DNA of 64,000 bases from Motiliproteus sp965230185 (GTDB lineage Bacteria; Pseudomonadota; Gammaproteobacteria; Pseudomonadales; Balneatricaceae): the NCBI GenBank assembly GCA_965230185.1, contig OZ245995.1:4526001-4590000 (forward strand), written 5' to 3'. Below are positions 50,655 through 59,035 of this stretch, one piece after another. The notes under the pieces were generated by a model, which worked only from the letters and a program-made list of their open reading frames with translations, had not been told where the DNA came from and did no database searches. The stretch's first letter is position 1, and the number at the start of each line of letters is the position of its first letter. The position numbers were made by a program, and so were the translations under genes.

Positions 50655-52580
50655 TCAGCTCTCCGCTACGACCTGACCTTTTCGTGCCGCATCATCAGTC
50701 AGCAACTGGCTGAACTGATCGATGGTCATAGAACCCAGGTCTTCACCGGTTCTCAGACGCACTGTCACGGTCTTAGAATCTACTTCCTTATCGCCGACTA
50801 CCAGCTGATAAGGAACCTTCTGAATTGTGTGCTCGCGAATTTTAAAGCCGATCTTCTCGTTTCTCAAGTCCGCATGCACTCTAAAGCCCCGATCCTTTAA
50901 GGTTTCTTCGATTTCACGGCAGAATTCCGCCTGATTATCGGTAATATTCATGATGACCGCCTGGGTTGGAGCCAGCCAGGTCGGCATCGCTCCGGCGTAT
51001 TCCTCAATCAGAATTCCGATAAATCGCTCAAAGGAACCAAGGATTGCCCGGTGCAGCATCACCGGCGTTTCCCGCTCACCCTCTTCGTTGACGAACTGAG
51101 CGTCCAGACGACCCGGCATCGAGAAGTCCACCTGAATGGTGCCGCACTGCCAGACCCGGCCCAGGCAATCTTTCAGCGAGAACTCGATCTTAGGTCCGTA
51201 GAACGCGCCTTCACCGGGCAGCTCTTCCCAGGGCAGCTCTTTGCTGTCCAGTGCTGCCGCCAGCGCCTGCTCGGCTTTGTCCCAGATCTCATCACTACCA
51301 ACCCGCTGTTCGGGACGGGTGGACAGCTTCAGAATCACGTCAGTGAAGCCGAAGTCCTCATACACCTCATAGAGCAGGTCGATAAAGTCAGCCACTTCCG
51401 CCTGAATCTGATTCTCGCTGCAGAAGATATGGGCGTCATCCTGAGTAAAGCCACGCACCCGCATCAGACCATGCAGGGTACCGGAGGGCTCGTTACGGTG
51501 GCAGGAACCGAATTCAGCCAGTCGCAGCGGCAGATCACGATAGCTGCGCAGCCCCTGATTGAAGACCTGAACATGACAGGGGCAGTTCATTGGCTTAACG
51601 GCGTAGTCACGACTCTCGGAATGAGTGGTGAACATCATGTCACTGAACTTATCCCAGTGACCGGACCGCTCCCACAGGCTGCGATCGACAACCTGAGGCG
51701 TTTTGATCTCCTGATAGCCATGGCGGTTCAGCACGCCACGCATGTACTGCTCGATGGCCTGGTAGATAGTCCAGCCATTGGCGTGCCAGAACACCATACC
51801 CGGCGCTTCTTCCTGAGTGTGAAACAGATCCAGACGCTTACCCAGTTTACGGTGATCACGTTTTTCCGCTTCTTCAAGACGATTCAGGTAAGCCTTCAGG
51901 GCTTTTTTGTCGGCCCAGGCGGTCCCGTAGATACGCTGCAGCATCACGTTGTTGGAGTCACCACGCCAGTAGGCACCAGCAACCTTCATCAACTTAAAGG
52001 CCTTGATATGGCCGGTACTGGGAACGTGAGGGCCACGGCACAGGTCGATAAAGTCACCCTGCCGATAGAAGGACAGATCCTGCTCGGTGGGAATATCCTT
52101 AATGATCTGTACCTTGTACTCCTCTCCCAGCTCTTCGAAGAAGCCGACGGCATCGCTTCGGGACATCAGCGAACGGGTCACCGGCAGATTCGCCTTACTC
52201 AGCTCCTTCATCTTTGCTTCAATCTTCTGCAGATCTTCAGGCGTGAAGGGACGCTCATAGGCGAAGTCGTAGTAGAAACCATTCTCGATAACGGGGCCAA
52301 TGGTGACCTGGGCGCCCTCAAACAACTCCTGTACCGCCATCGCCATCAGGTGAGCACAGGAGTGACGAATAACCTCCAGACCGTCCTCATCACGCGCCGT
52401 AACAATCGCCAGCTCCGCGTCTTCTTCAATCAGATAACTGGTGTCGACCAGGGTACCGTCCACCTTTCCGGCCAGTGCGGCTTTCGCCAGGCCGGTACCG
52501 ATAGAGGCGGCGACATCATATACAGAGACCGGCTGGTCAAACTGACGGGTACTTGCATCAGGAAGTGTAATTACAGGCAT
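50655..52580 (-). CDS. thrS: Threonine-tRNA ligase
   Basis: A 641-aa class II ThrRS with a TGS domain (MPVITLPDASTRQ start), an editing domain (HSCAHLMAMAVQELF), a catalytic core with zinc ligand Cys in MNCPCHVQVFN and a C-terminal anticodon-binding domain. The frame is open to 52622, but the ATG at 52580 has AAGGA 8 nt upstream. The leader is about 145 nt and may hold an autoregulatory operator as in E. coli, though no clear tRNA-like mimic was identified. Confidence 0.97.
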   Translation of the reverse strand: MPVITLPDASTRQFDQPVSVYDVAASIGTGLAKAALAGKVDGTLVDTSYLIEEDAELAIVTARDEDGLEVIRHSCAHLMAMAVQELFEGAQVTIGPVIENGFYYDFAYERPFTPEDLQKIEAKMKELSKANLPVTRSLMSRSDAVGFFEELGEEYKVQIIKDIPTEQDLSFYRQGDFIDLCRGPHVPSTGHIKAFKLMKVAGAYWRGDSNNVMLQRIYGTAWADKKALKAYLNRLEEAEKRDHRKLGKRLDLFHTQEEAPGMVFWHANGWTIYQAIEQYMRGVLNRHGYQEIKTPQVVDRSLWERSGHWDKFSDMMFTTHSESRDYAVKPMNCPCHVQVFNQGLRSYRDLPLRLAEFGSCHRNEPSGTLHGLMRVRGFTQDDAHIFCSENQIQAEVADFIDLLYEVYEDFGFTDVILKLSTRPEQRVGSDEIWDKAEQALAAALDSKELPWEELPGEGAFYGPKIEFSLKDCLGRVWQCGTIQVDFSMPGRLDAQFVNEEGERETPVMLHRAILGSFERFIGILIEEYAGAMPTWLAPTQAVIMNITDNQAEFCREIEETLKDRGFRVHADLRNEKIGFKIREHTIQKVPYQLVVGDKEVDSKTVTVRLRTGEDLGSMTIDQFSQLLTDDAARKGQVVAES

Positions 52581-52729
52581 GATAAGTCCTTTCCCAGTGG
52601 TGACCCCTACCAAAGGCCACATTAGGATCTGTGTTGGTTAAAGCAGAATTGCACACCGTACAAACCAGGTACAGCGCGACTCCGACGTCCGGGCGACCGA
52701 TTCCCCGCTCGCTCAGGAACAGGGCAGGG

Positions 52730-52759
52730 ATTTTATCAGCCGGCCAGGTACAGAGACAA
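52730..52759 (-). promoter_or_regulatory. Promoter of the thrS-infC-rpmI-rplT operon
   Basis: On the minus strand -35 TTGTCT (52759-52754), an 18-nt spacer and -10 TAAAAT (52735-52730), about 150 bp before the thrS ATG. Confidence 0.6.
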
Positions 52760-52781
52760 CAGCCTGCAGCCCGAATTACCA

Positions 52782-53504
52782 CTAAAGCTGATTTTTATAG
52801 CTGTCACTGAGCTGCTGGCGGGTATATCGCATGTGCTCTGTCGCCGCCGATCTGGCCTGTTCCGGATCACGGTCCATAATCGCCTGATAAATCTGGGCAT
52901 GCTGACCGCCGATTCGCGGCGGATATTTTCCGGTTTTCTGCAGCGTCCGGCTGAGGACTCCGTAAATTGCATTAAAGTACTTGCCGTACATCACCTGGCT
53001 GATCGACATTATCAGCAGGTGATGGCTGGATTCGGCAATCAGCATATGAAAACGCAGATCTGCCCTGGCCTTTTTCAGGGTAGTCTCTCCGACACCGCGC
53101 TCCAGCATTCGCTGATATTCCGCACTGATCGCCTGCAACTGCTGCTCGCTGGCCCGCTGTGCCGCGAACCAGGCAGCCTCCCCCTCCAGCATCTCCCGCA
53201 TTTCCATCACCTGAAACTGCAGATCCCGACTACTCTGATCGGCCTCGTCATCCGCCATCGGCAGCTGATAAAACTCTTCCAGCAGGTTTTTACTGAAGCT
53301 GCCGCCACCATGATAGGTTTCGATCAACCCACGATTCTGCAGCTCGGTGACAGCCTCCCTGACAGAGGCCCGGGACACCCCCAGCTGTTCCGCCAGCCTG
53401 CGCTGTGAAGGCAGCTTCTGGCCCGGACAGATATCCCCCCGCAGGATCTGCCGTTCCAGTTCTTCGACGATTTCCCGGGATACCCCGACCTGCCTGATAT
53501 TCAC
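52782..53504 (-). CDS. FadR-type GntR regulator, likely of lut genes
   Basis: About 240 aa. The N-terminal winged helix-turn-helix (LPSQRRLAEQLGVSRASVREAVTELQNRGLIE) is followed by an FCD ligand domain with the metal-binding His pattern (FHMLIAESSHH). The GTG at 53504 has a good GGTGG ribosome site; GTG at 53513 or TTG at 53519 are alternatives. It is divergent from lutABC, and a TGGTCAGACCA operator lies between them. It is probably a lactate-responsive repressor, although glycolate or other hydroxy acids are possible. Confidence 0.88.
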   Translation of the reverse strand: MNIRQVGVSREIVEELERQILRGDICPGQKLPSQRRLAEQLGVSRASVREAVTELQNRGLIETYHGGGSFSKNLLEEFYQLPMADDEADQSSRDLQFQVMEMREMLEGEAAWFAAQRASEQQLQAISAEYQRMLERGVGETTLKKARADLRFHMLIAESSHHLLIMSISQVMYGKYFNAIYGVLSRTLQKTGKYPPRIGGQHAQIYQAIMDRDPEQARSAATEHMRYTRQQLSDSYKNQL

Positions 53505-53827
53505 AGCTTCCACCCCCAATCAGCGCCCCGATAGTCTTCCGGTTTATGAGCTATACCTACTCTAGGTTACCGGGCCTCCCGTTCAGTTTAGTTGCTGCTG
53601 AGGGAGAGATCTCCCGGCCATGGTCAGACCACTTTGCCGATTTATTTTATTTCTTTTCCGCCATTACGCTAAGGTTTTATTCAGTGATCTGATTCCTGCC
53701 ACCCCGCAACTTCGCTCAGTAGCACCGCCAGGGTTCGGCTGTTTATGCGGCCCTCGCCGAATATCGCGAATACGGTGGCAGGACAGAAACTACAGATAAT
53801 GATTACAAGAACTGATCGGGTAATACC
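53505..53827. other. Divergent control region of the first GntR gene and lutABC
   Basis: No gene is seen. It holds the palindromic operator at 53621-53631. AT-rich stretches on either side (TTTATTTTATTTCTTTTCCG at about 53640-53660) probably contain the promoters. Confidence 0.6.
53621..53631. promoter_or_regulatory. LldR/PdhR-type operator TGGTCAGACCA
   Basis: A perfect match to the TGGTnnnACCA core bound by LldR, PdhR and related FadR-type GntR regulators. It is placed 117 bp upstream of the regulator start and 197 bp upstream of lutA. Confidence 0.75.
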
Positions 53828-54616
53828 ATGATTTCAAATTCCAGACCCCATCGCGTCGGGCTTTTCGTCACCTGTCTGGTCGACATGTTTCGACCCAGCA
53901 TCGGATTTGCGACAGTGAAACTGCTGGAGCAGGCCGGCTGCTCTGTCGAAGTACCGGATGCCCAGACCTGCTGTGGGCAGCCCACATACAACTCCGGCGA
54001 CCGCAGCTCCACCCGTGAGATTGCCCGCAACGTGATCGATGCCTTTGACGGATTCGAATACGTCGTCGGCCCGTCCGGCTCCTGCATCGGTATGCTGCAT
54101 CAGTATCCTGAACTTTTCGAAGAGAGCGACCCCTACCACCCACGTGCGAAAGCGCTGGCCGGACGCGCCTGGGAGATCACCTCATTTCTGACGGATATTC
54201 TGGAATTTGACAAGATCATCGCCAGCTACGAAGGCACCGTGACCTATCACGATTCCTGTGCCGGACTACGGGAGCTGGGCATCAAGCAACAGCCCCGCAA
54301 ATTGCTGGGTAAGGTCGCTAAGCTGGAGATGAAGGAGATGGAAGAAGCCGAGACCTGCTGTGGTTTCGGCGGCACCTTCTGCATCAAGTATCCGGACATC
54401 TCCAATCGAATGGTCTCCAACAAGGCCGACAACGCCGAAGCCAGCGGCGCCCGCACATTGCTGGGCGGCGACCTGGGATGCCTGCTGAACATGGCCGGCA
54501 AACTTAAGCGTGAAGGTTCGGGCATCCAGGTACGTCACGTGGTGGAAGTTCTGGCCAGCATGACCCAGGAGCCGTCTATCGGCGAAGCCCAGTACGATCT
54601 GGCCAGAGAACTCTGA
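53828..54616 (+). CDS. lutA: Lactate utilization protein A (Fe-S oxidoreductase)
   Basis: A 262-aa protein with two CCG domains (cysteine-rich, as in heterodisulfide reductase): CCG at 48-50 in PDAQTCCGQPTYNSG and at 177-179 in EAETCCGFGGTFC. It should act with LutB and LutC in oxidation of L-lactate to pyruvate, passing electrons to the respiratory chain. Its Bacillus homologue is about 240 aa. lutB starts 14 bp later. Confidence 0.95.
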   Translation: MISNSRPHRVGLFVTCLVDMFRPSIGFATVKLLEQAGCSVEVPDAQTCCGQPTYNSGDRSSTREIARNVIDAFDGFEYVVGPSGSCIGMLHQYPELFEESDPYHPRAKALAGRAWEITSFLTDILEFDKIIASYEGTVTYHDSCAGLRELGIKQQPRKLLGKVAKLEMKEMEEAETCCGFGGTFCIKYPDISNRMVSNKADNAEASGARTLLGGDLGCLLNMAGKLKREGSGIQVRHVVEVLASMTQEPSIGEAQYDLAREL

Positions 54617-54630
54617 GGCGGGAATTCAGT

Positions 54631-56037
54631 ATGCAAATCAACAGCCCTGATTTTAAGAACAGCTCCATTATCGCCCTGGACAACCCCGGTCTGCAGAAAG
54701 CGCTCGGCAACCTGCGCGATGGATTCCCGGTCAAACGCGCCAGCGCTGTCGCTCGAATGCCGGAATTTGAGCAGTTGCGCAACGAAGGCAAAGACCTGAA
54801 GAATCACGTTATCGCCAATCTGGACTATTACCTCGAGCAGTTTGAGTCCAACGTCCTTAAAAATGGCGGTCAGGTGCACTGGGCCCGGGACGGCGAGGAC
54901 GCCCGTAAAGCAATTCTGGATATCTGCCGTAACGCCGGCGCCAGCACCGTTACCAAAGGCAAATCCATGGTCTCGGAAGAGATCAGCCTTAACGATTACC
55001 TCGAAGAGAACGGAGTCACCCCGGTCGAGACTGACCTGGGGGAGTACATCCTGCAACTGCGTGAAGATCATCCCAGCCATATCATCGCCCCCGCCATTCA
55101 TCTCAATCTCGACGATGTCAGTGATATCTTCGCAGAAAAGCATCATCGTCCTCGTACCGAGGACCCTGCCGAACTGATGCAGGAAGCCCGTGAAATATTG
55201 CGGGAAAAGTTTGTCGCCGCTGACGTTGGCATCACCGGAGCCAACTTCTGCGTAGCGGAAACCGGCAGCACCATCATCGTCACCAACGAAGGTAATGGTG
55301 ATCTGACCCAGACCCTGCCGCGGGTACATGTGGTCATCACCACCATCGACAAGGTGGTCCCCACCCTGGAGGACATGACCCTGTTCCTGCGACTGCTGGC
55401 CCGCTCCGCCACCGGACAGGAATTCACCGTCTACAACACCCTGTCGACCGGTCCCCGTCGTGAAGGCGACCAGGACGGACCGGAGGAATTCCATGTGGTG
55501 CTGCTGGATAACGGCCGCAGCGAGATGATCGGCACTCAGTTTCAGGACATGCTGCGCTGTATTCGCTGCTCCGCCTGCATGAATCACTGCCCGGTCTACG
55601 GCTCCGTCGGCGGCCATGCTTATGGTTGGGTCTATCCCGGCCCCATGGGATCGGTACTGACTCCCAAACTGATCGGTATCGACAAAGCCGGCCACCTGCC
55701 CAATGCATCAACCTTCTGCGGCAAATGCGAGTCGGTCTGTCCGGTACATATTCCACTGCCGAAGATGATGCGCCACTGGCGGGAACGGGAATTCGAAAAA
55801 CACCTGTCCCCCAAAGGCTTCCGGTTCGGGCTCGGCGCCTGGGCCTGGTTCGCCCGCAGGCCGGCGGTCTATCGCTGGCTGGCTCGCCTCAGCAGCTTCT
55901 CTCTGAAGCTGATGGCCGGTAAGAAGAATCGCATCCGTTCACTACCACTGAAGAACGGCTGGACCGCCTGGCGAGACCTGCCCGCCCCCCAGGGCGGCAC
56001 CTTCATGGACCAGTGGAAAAAGAAACAATCATCCTGA
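54631..56037 (+). CDS. lutB: Lactate utilization protein B (Fe-S/DUF162)
   Basis: A 468-aa protein with an N-terminal LUD (DUF162) domain (about 60-300) and two 4Fe-4S sites: Cys310, 313, 316 and 320 (CIRCSACMNHCP) and Cys363, 366 and 370 (CGKCESVCP). A C-terminal segment (about 395-465) follows. It is the electron-transfer subunit of the LutABC complex and matches Bacillus LutB in length. lutC follows after 16 bp. Confidence 0.96.
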   Translation: MQINSPDFKNSSIIALDNPGLQKALGNLRDGFPVKRASAVARMPEFEQLRNEGKDLKNHVIANLDYYLEQFESNVLKNGGQVHWARDGEDARKAILDICRNAGASTVTKGKSMVSEEISLNDYLEENGVTPVETDLGEYILQLREDHPSHIIAPAIHLNLDDVSDIFAEKHHRPRTEDPAELMQEAREILREKFVAADVGITGANFCVAETGSTIIVTNEGNGDLTQTLPRVHVVITTIDKVVPTLEDMTLFLRLLARSATGQEFTVYNTLSTGPRREGDQDGPEEFHVVLLDNGRSEMIGTQFQDMLRCIRCSACMNHCPVYGSVGGHAYGWVYPGPMGSVLTPKLIGIDKAGHLPNASTFCGKCESVCPVHIPLPKMMRHWREREFEKHLSPKGFRFGLGAWAWFARRPAVYRWLARLSSFSLKLMAGKKNRIRSLPLKNGWTAWRDLPAPQGGTFMDQWKKKQSS

Positions 56038-56053
56038 CAAGGGCGAGGTAGTT

Positions 56054-56722
56054 ATGAGTTCATCCCGAGAACAGATTTTCAGTAATATCCGCCGCGGACT
56101 GAAACGGGGCCCACTGACAGGAAACGCTCTTGAGAGCGCACAGTCGCGCCTGCAGCAGCATCCCCGCAACACCGTTCCCCGCCGCAGTCAGCTTGCCCAT
56201 AATGAGCAGGTTGAGCTTTTTGTCGACATGGCGACTGAAGCAGCTGCCGAACTGATCCGACTGGAGAATCGCTCCCAGCTCCCCGAAGCCGTCGCCGGCC
56301 TGCTGGCCCGGGACGGTGTTAAGCAGCTGATCCGGGCATCATCCCCACAGCTGACCGAACTGGACTGGAGTCCGCTGAAGGATATTGCGACAGAGGAACG
56401 GGTTGCACACGCCGGCGACATTGCCAGTCTGACCGGCAGTTTTGCAGGTATCGCTGAAACCGGCACACTGATGCTGCTGTCCGGCGAGCATTCACCAACC
56501 ACACTCAACTTCCTGCCCGATATACATCTGGTAGTGCTTGATGCTGCCGACATCGTCGGCCCCTATGAAGACGCCTGGCAGAAGTTACGGAGCAGTCGTG
56601 ACGACATGCCCCGTACGGTCAATATGATTACCGGCCCTTCCCGCAGCGCCGACATTGAACAGAAGCTGCAGATGGGGGCTCACGGACCGAAGCGGCTGGT
56701 GATCTTTCTGATCGGCAGCTGA
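56054..56722 (+). CDS. lutC: Lactate utilization protein C
   Basis: A 222-aa LUD/DUF162 protein (YkgG type). The GSFAGIAETGTLMLLSGEHSP and PDIHLVVLDAADIV blocks and the end DIEQKLQMGAHGPKRLVIFL are typical. It completes the LutABC operon. A roughly 270-bp gap with an operator separates it from the second regulator gene. Confidence 0.95.
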   Translation: MSSSREQIFSNIRRGLKRGPLTGNALESAQSRLQQHPRNTVPRRSQLAHNEQVELFVDMATEAAAELIRLENRSQLPEAVAGLLARDGVKQLIRASSPQLTELDWSPLKDIATEERVAHAGDIASLTGSFAGIAETGTLMLLSGEHSPTTLNFLPDIHLVVLDAADIVGPYEDAWQKLRSSRDDMPRTVNMITGPSRSADIEQKLQMGAHGPKRLVIFLIGS

Positions 56723-56831
56723 GTTTCCCGCCAACGTTATCATCACCACCGCCCTGTGACCGGTGGTGATGGATTTCCGACATCCGAACTGACAGCCTGC
56801 CCACACCGGCACCGACTCCGCCCCTCAAAAC

Positions 56832-56842
56832 TGGTAGGACCA
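56832..56842. promoter_or_regulatory. LldR/PdhR-type operator TGGTAGGACCA
   Basis: A perfect TGGTnnnACCA core inside AACTGGTAGGACCAATT, close to the AATTGGTnnnACCAATT consensus of PdhR/LldR. It is located 155 bp upstream of the second GntR gene. An AT-rich promoter-like stretch follows. Confidence 0.75.
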
Positions 56843-56996
56843 ATTCAGGCAGCACCACCTTGCTTTGCTAATAATTAGGCTATTTATCAATATGTTAAAC
56901 AACATGCGAAAAACAAGGTAACGAAATATATTTGAATTTCGTATCGCCATGCCGTTGTATACGCTCTATAACAACAGCAACAAAGAACCGGTATAA

Positions 56997-57722
56997 ATGG
57001 ATACTCCCAGGTCGGAAGCGCCACTGAGGCCTGAAATCGTCGCCCGTCAGATTGAGGCGATGATTCTGGACGGCAGCCTGAAAGCCGGACAACGCCTGCC
57101 CTCTGAGCGGACGCTCTGTGAAAAGTTGCGAGTATCCCGTTCATCACTGCGTGAAGCACTGAAGGCATTGCGCGCCCGGGGCGTCATCGAAACCCGGCGG
57201 GGCAGCGGTACCAGCATCGCGATCTTTCAGGAGTTCCAGCCAAGTACACCGCTGCAGAATCTGCTGCAGAATCACCCGGGCACGCTTTCTGAACTTCTGG
57301 AAACTCGTATGCTGCTGGAAGGTGAAGCCGCTTATCTTGCCGCCCGTCGCGCCACCGAAGAGGACCTCGCCAGGCTGACGGAAGCTTATCATCGACTGGT
57401 TGCCGAACCTGAGGGTGCAGACCCCGAGACGACAGAACAGCTTGTTCATCTGGACATCAGCTTTCATCGGGCAATCTACGGCGCAGCCCACAATGCTGTC
57501 CTGCTACTGGCCCTGAACGGCATCCGCGATCTGATGATGAGCTTTATGCACAGCGCCGCAAACCGGCTTTATCCCGCTGTTCTCAGCCGTCGCCAGATCA
57601 ACACTCAACATCGACGCATCTGGCAGGCGATCTGCCGTCGCGAGCCCTCCGCTGCGCGCCGGGCTACCCGCGAACATATCAAAGCAGTATCCACCAGCTT
57701 CAGGCAGGCCGGTGAACAGTAG
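56997..57722 (+). CDS. FadR-type GntR regulator, LldR/PdhR-like
   Basis: A 241-aa protein. The winged helix-turn-helix LPSERTLCEKLRVSRSSLREALKALRARGVIETRRGSG is textbook FadR-type. An FCD domain follows with the His/Asp metal pattern (HLDISFHRAIYGAAHN). It is co-directional with lldD (48-bp gap), the usual LldR-LldD arrangement. It probably represses lldD, itself and perhaps lutABC until lactate binds. Confidence 0.9.
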   Translation: MDTPRSEAPLRPEIVARQIEAMILDGSLKAGQRLPSERTLCEKLRVSRSSLREALKALRARGVIETRRGSGTSIAIFQEFQPSTPLQNLLQNHPGTLSELLETRMLLEGEAAYLAARRATEEDLARLTEAYHRLVAEPEGADPETTEQLVHLDISFHRAIYGAAHNAVLLLALNGIRDLMMSFMHSAANRLYPAVLSRRQINTQHRRIWQAICRREPSAARRATREHIKAVSTSFRQAGEQ

Positions 57723-57770
57723 CCGAACAGGCAGACCGGGAATAACATACCACCGACAAGGAATCCTTCG

Positions 57771-58937
57771 ATGAGCACACTGGATCGCTGCTTCAATATT
57801 TCCGACCTGAGAGCACGCGCCCGCAAAAAACTGCCGGCCCCGATGTTTCACTATATCGACGGTGGAGCGGACGATGAATGGTCGATGCAACGCAACAGCA
57901 GCGCCTTCGATGACTACCAGTTGCTGCCGGGCTACCTGACTGATATAGAAAAGATCGACCTGCGTACGGAAGTGCTGGGCTGCCAGCTGGCAATGCCACT
58001 GATGCTGGCTCCGACCGGCATGTCGCGTCTGTTCCATCATGATAAGGAGTATGCCGTGGCCAGGGCAGCCGAGCGCTTCGGCACTCTGTACAGCCTGTCC
58101 ACCATGGCTACCACCCGGCTGGAGGATATCGCCGGGGCCACTGCCGGGCCGAAGATGTTCCAGATATATATCCTGAAAGATCGTGGGCTGACCCGTGAGT
58201 TTGTTCAGCGCTGTAAGGCGTCAGGCTATAACGCCCTGTGCCTGACCGTGGACACCCCACTGGCCGGCAATCGCGAGAGAGACCTGGTCAACGGTATGAG
58301 CATGCCACCTCGATTCAACCTCAGAAGCCTGCTGAGTTTTGCCTGCCACCCCGAGTGGTCGCTGAACCTGCTGCGCCAGCCGGATTTCCAGCTGGCCAAT
58401 ATCGCCCACCGGGTCGATGCCATCGGTAAAGGCACCGTTGGCCTGGTTGAGTATGTTAACAGTCAGTTCGACCGTACTATTAACTGGGATGATGCCGCCT
58501 GGCTGGCGCAACAGTGGGACGGCCCCTTTGTCATCAAGGGCGTTCAGAGCCCCGAAGATGCCCGCCGTGCACTGGATATCGGCGCCAGCGCCCTGATGAT
58601 TTCTAATCATGGCGGCCGCCAGCTCGACTGCACACCGGCACCGGTGGACTGCATCGCGCCTATCCGGGATCGAATCGGCGACCAGCTCGAGCTGATCGTC
58701 GACGGCGGCATTCGACGAGGTACCGATATTATCAAGGCGCTGGCACTGGGAGCCGACGCCTGCTCCATCGGTCGCCCTTACCTCTACGGTCTCGCCGCTG
58801 GCGGGCAGGCCGGTGTCGAACGGGCCCTGCAGCTGCTGAAGTCGGAGCTGGAACGCTCCATGGCGCTGCTGGGCTGCAACCACCTGGATGCACTGGGCAG
58901 CCAGCAGCTATTCGACCCGTTTTCAGCCCGGCATTAG
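57771..58937 (+). CDS. lldD: L-lactate dehydrogenase, FMN-dependent
   Basis: A 388-aa FMN-dependent alpha-hydroxy-acid dehydrogenase. The catalytic His is His280 in SNHGGRQLD, with substrate Arg283. FMN-binding blocks include LAPTGMSRLFH and VDGGIRRGTDIIKALALGADA. It oxidises L-lactate to pyruvate at the membrane and reduces quinone. Glycolate oxidase or mandelate dehydrogenase share the fold, but length and neighbours favour lactate. Having both LldD and LutABC gives two L-lactate routes. Confidence 0.93.
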   Translation: MSTLDRCFNISDLRARARKKLPAPMFHYIDGGADDEWSMQRNSSAFDDYQLLPGYLTDIEKIDLRTEVLGCQLAMPLMLAPTGMSRLFHHDKEYAVARAAERFGTLYSLSTMATTRLEDIAGATAGPKMFQIYILKDRGLTREFVQRCKASGYNALCLTVDTPLAGNRERDLVNGMSMPPRFNLRSLLSFACHPEWSLNLLRQPDFQLANIAHRVDAIGKGTVGLVEYVNSQFDRTINWDDAAWLAQQWDGPFVIKGVQSPEDARRALDIGASALMISNHGGRQLDCTPAPVDCIAPIRDRIGDQLELIVDGGIRRGTDIIKALALGADACSIGRPYLYGLAAGGQAGVERALQLLKSELERSMALLGCNHLDALGSQQLFDPFSARH

Positions 58938-58988
58938 TAGCACTGACAAAGCGACTGCCGGCAACCGATGGGAAACCTGGTAAGCAAT

Positions 58989-59016
58989 AAAAAAGGGGCG
59001 CAAGCCCCCTTTTTTT
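58989..59016. terminator. Bidirectional intrinsic terminator
   Basis: AAAAAAGGGGC GCAA GCCCCCTTTTTTT serves both lldD (plus) and the TRAP operon (minus). Confidence 0.9.
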
Positions 59017-59035
59017 GTGACCAGCCCGAAGCCGA

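Noticed and set aside
54535..55695. 386-codon minus-strand frame opposite lutB
   Set aside because: It is a shadow of lutB. The plus frame has clear LutB motifs and Fe-S cysteines; the minus frame has no recognisable domain or ribosome site.
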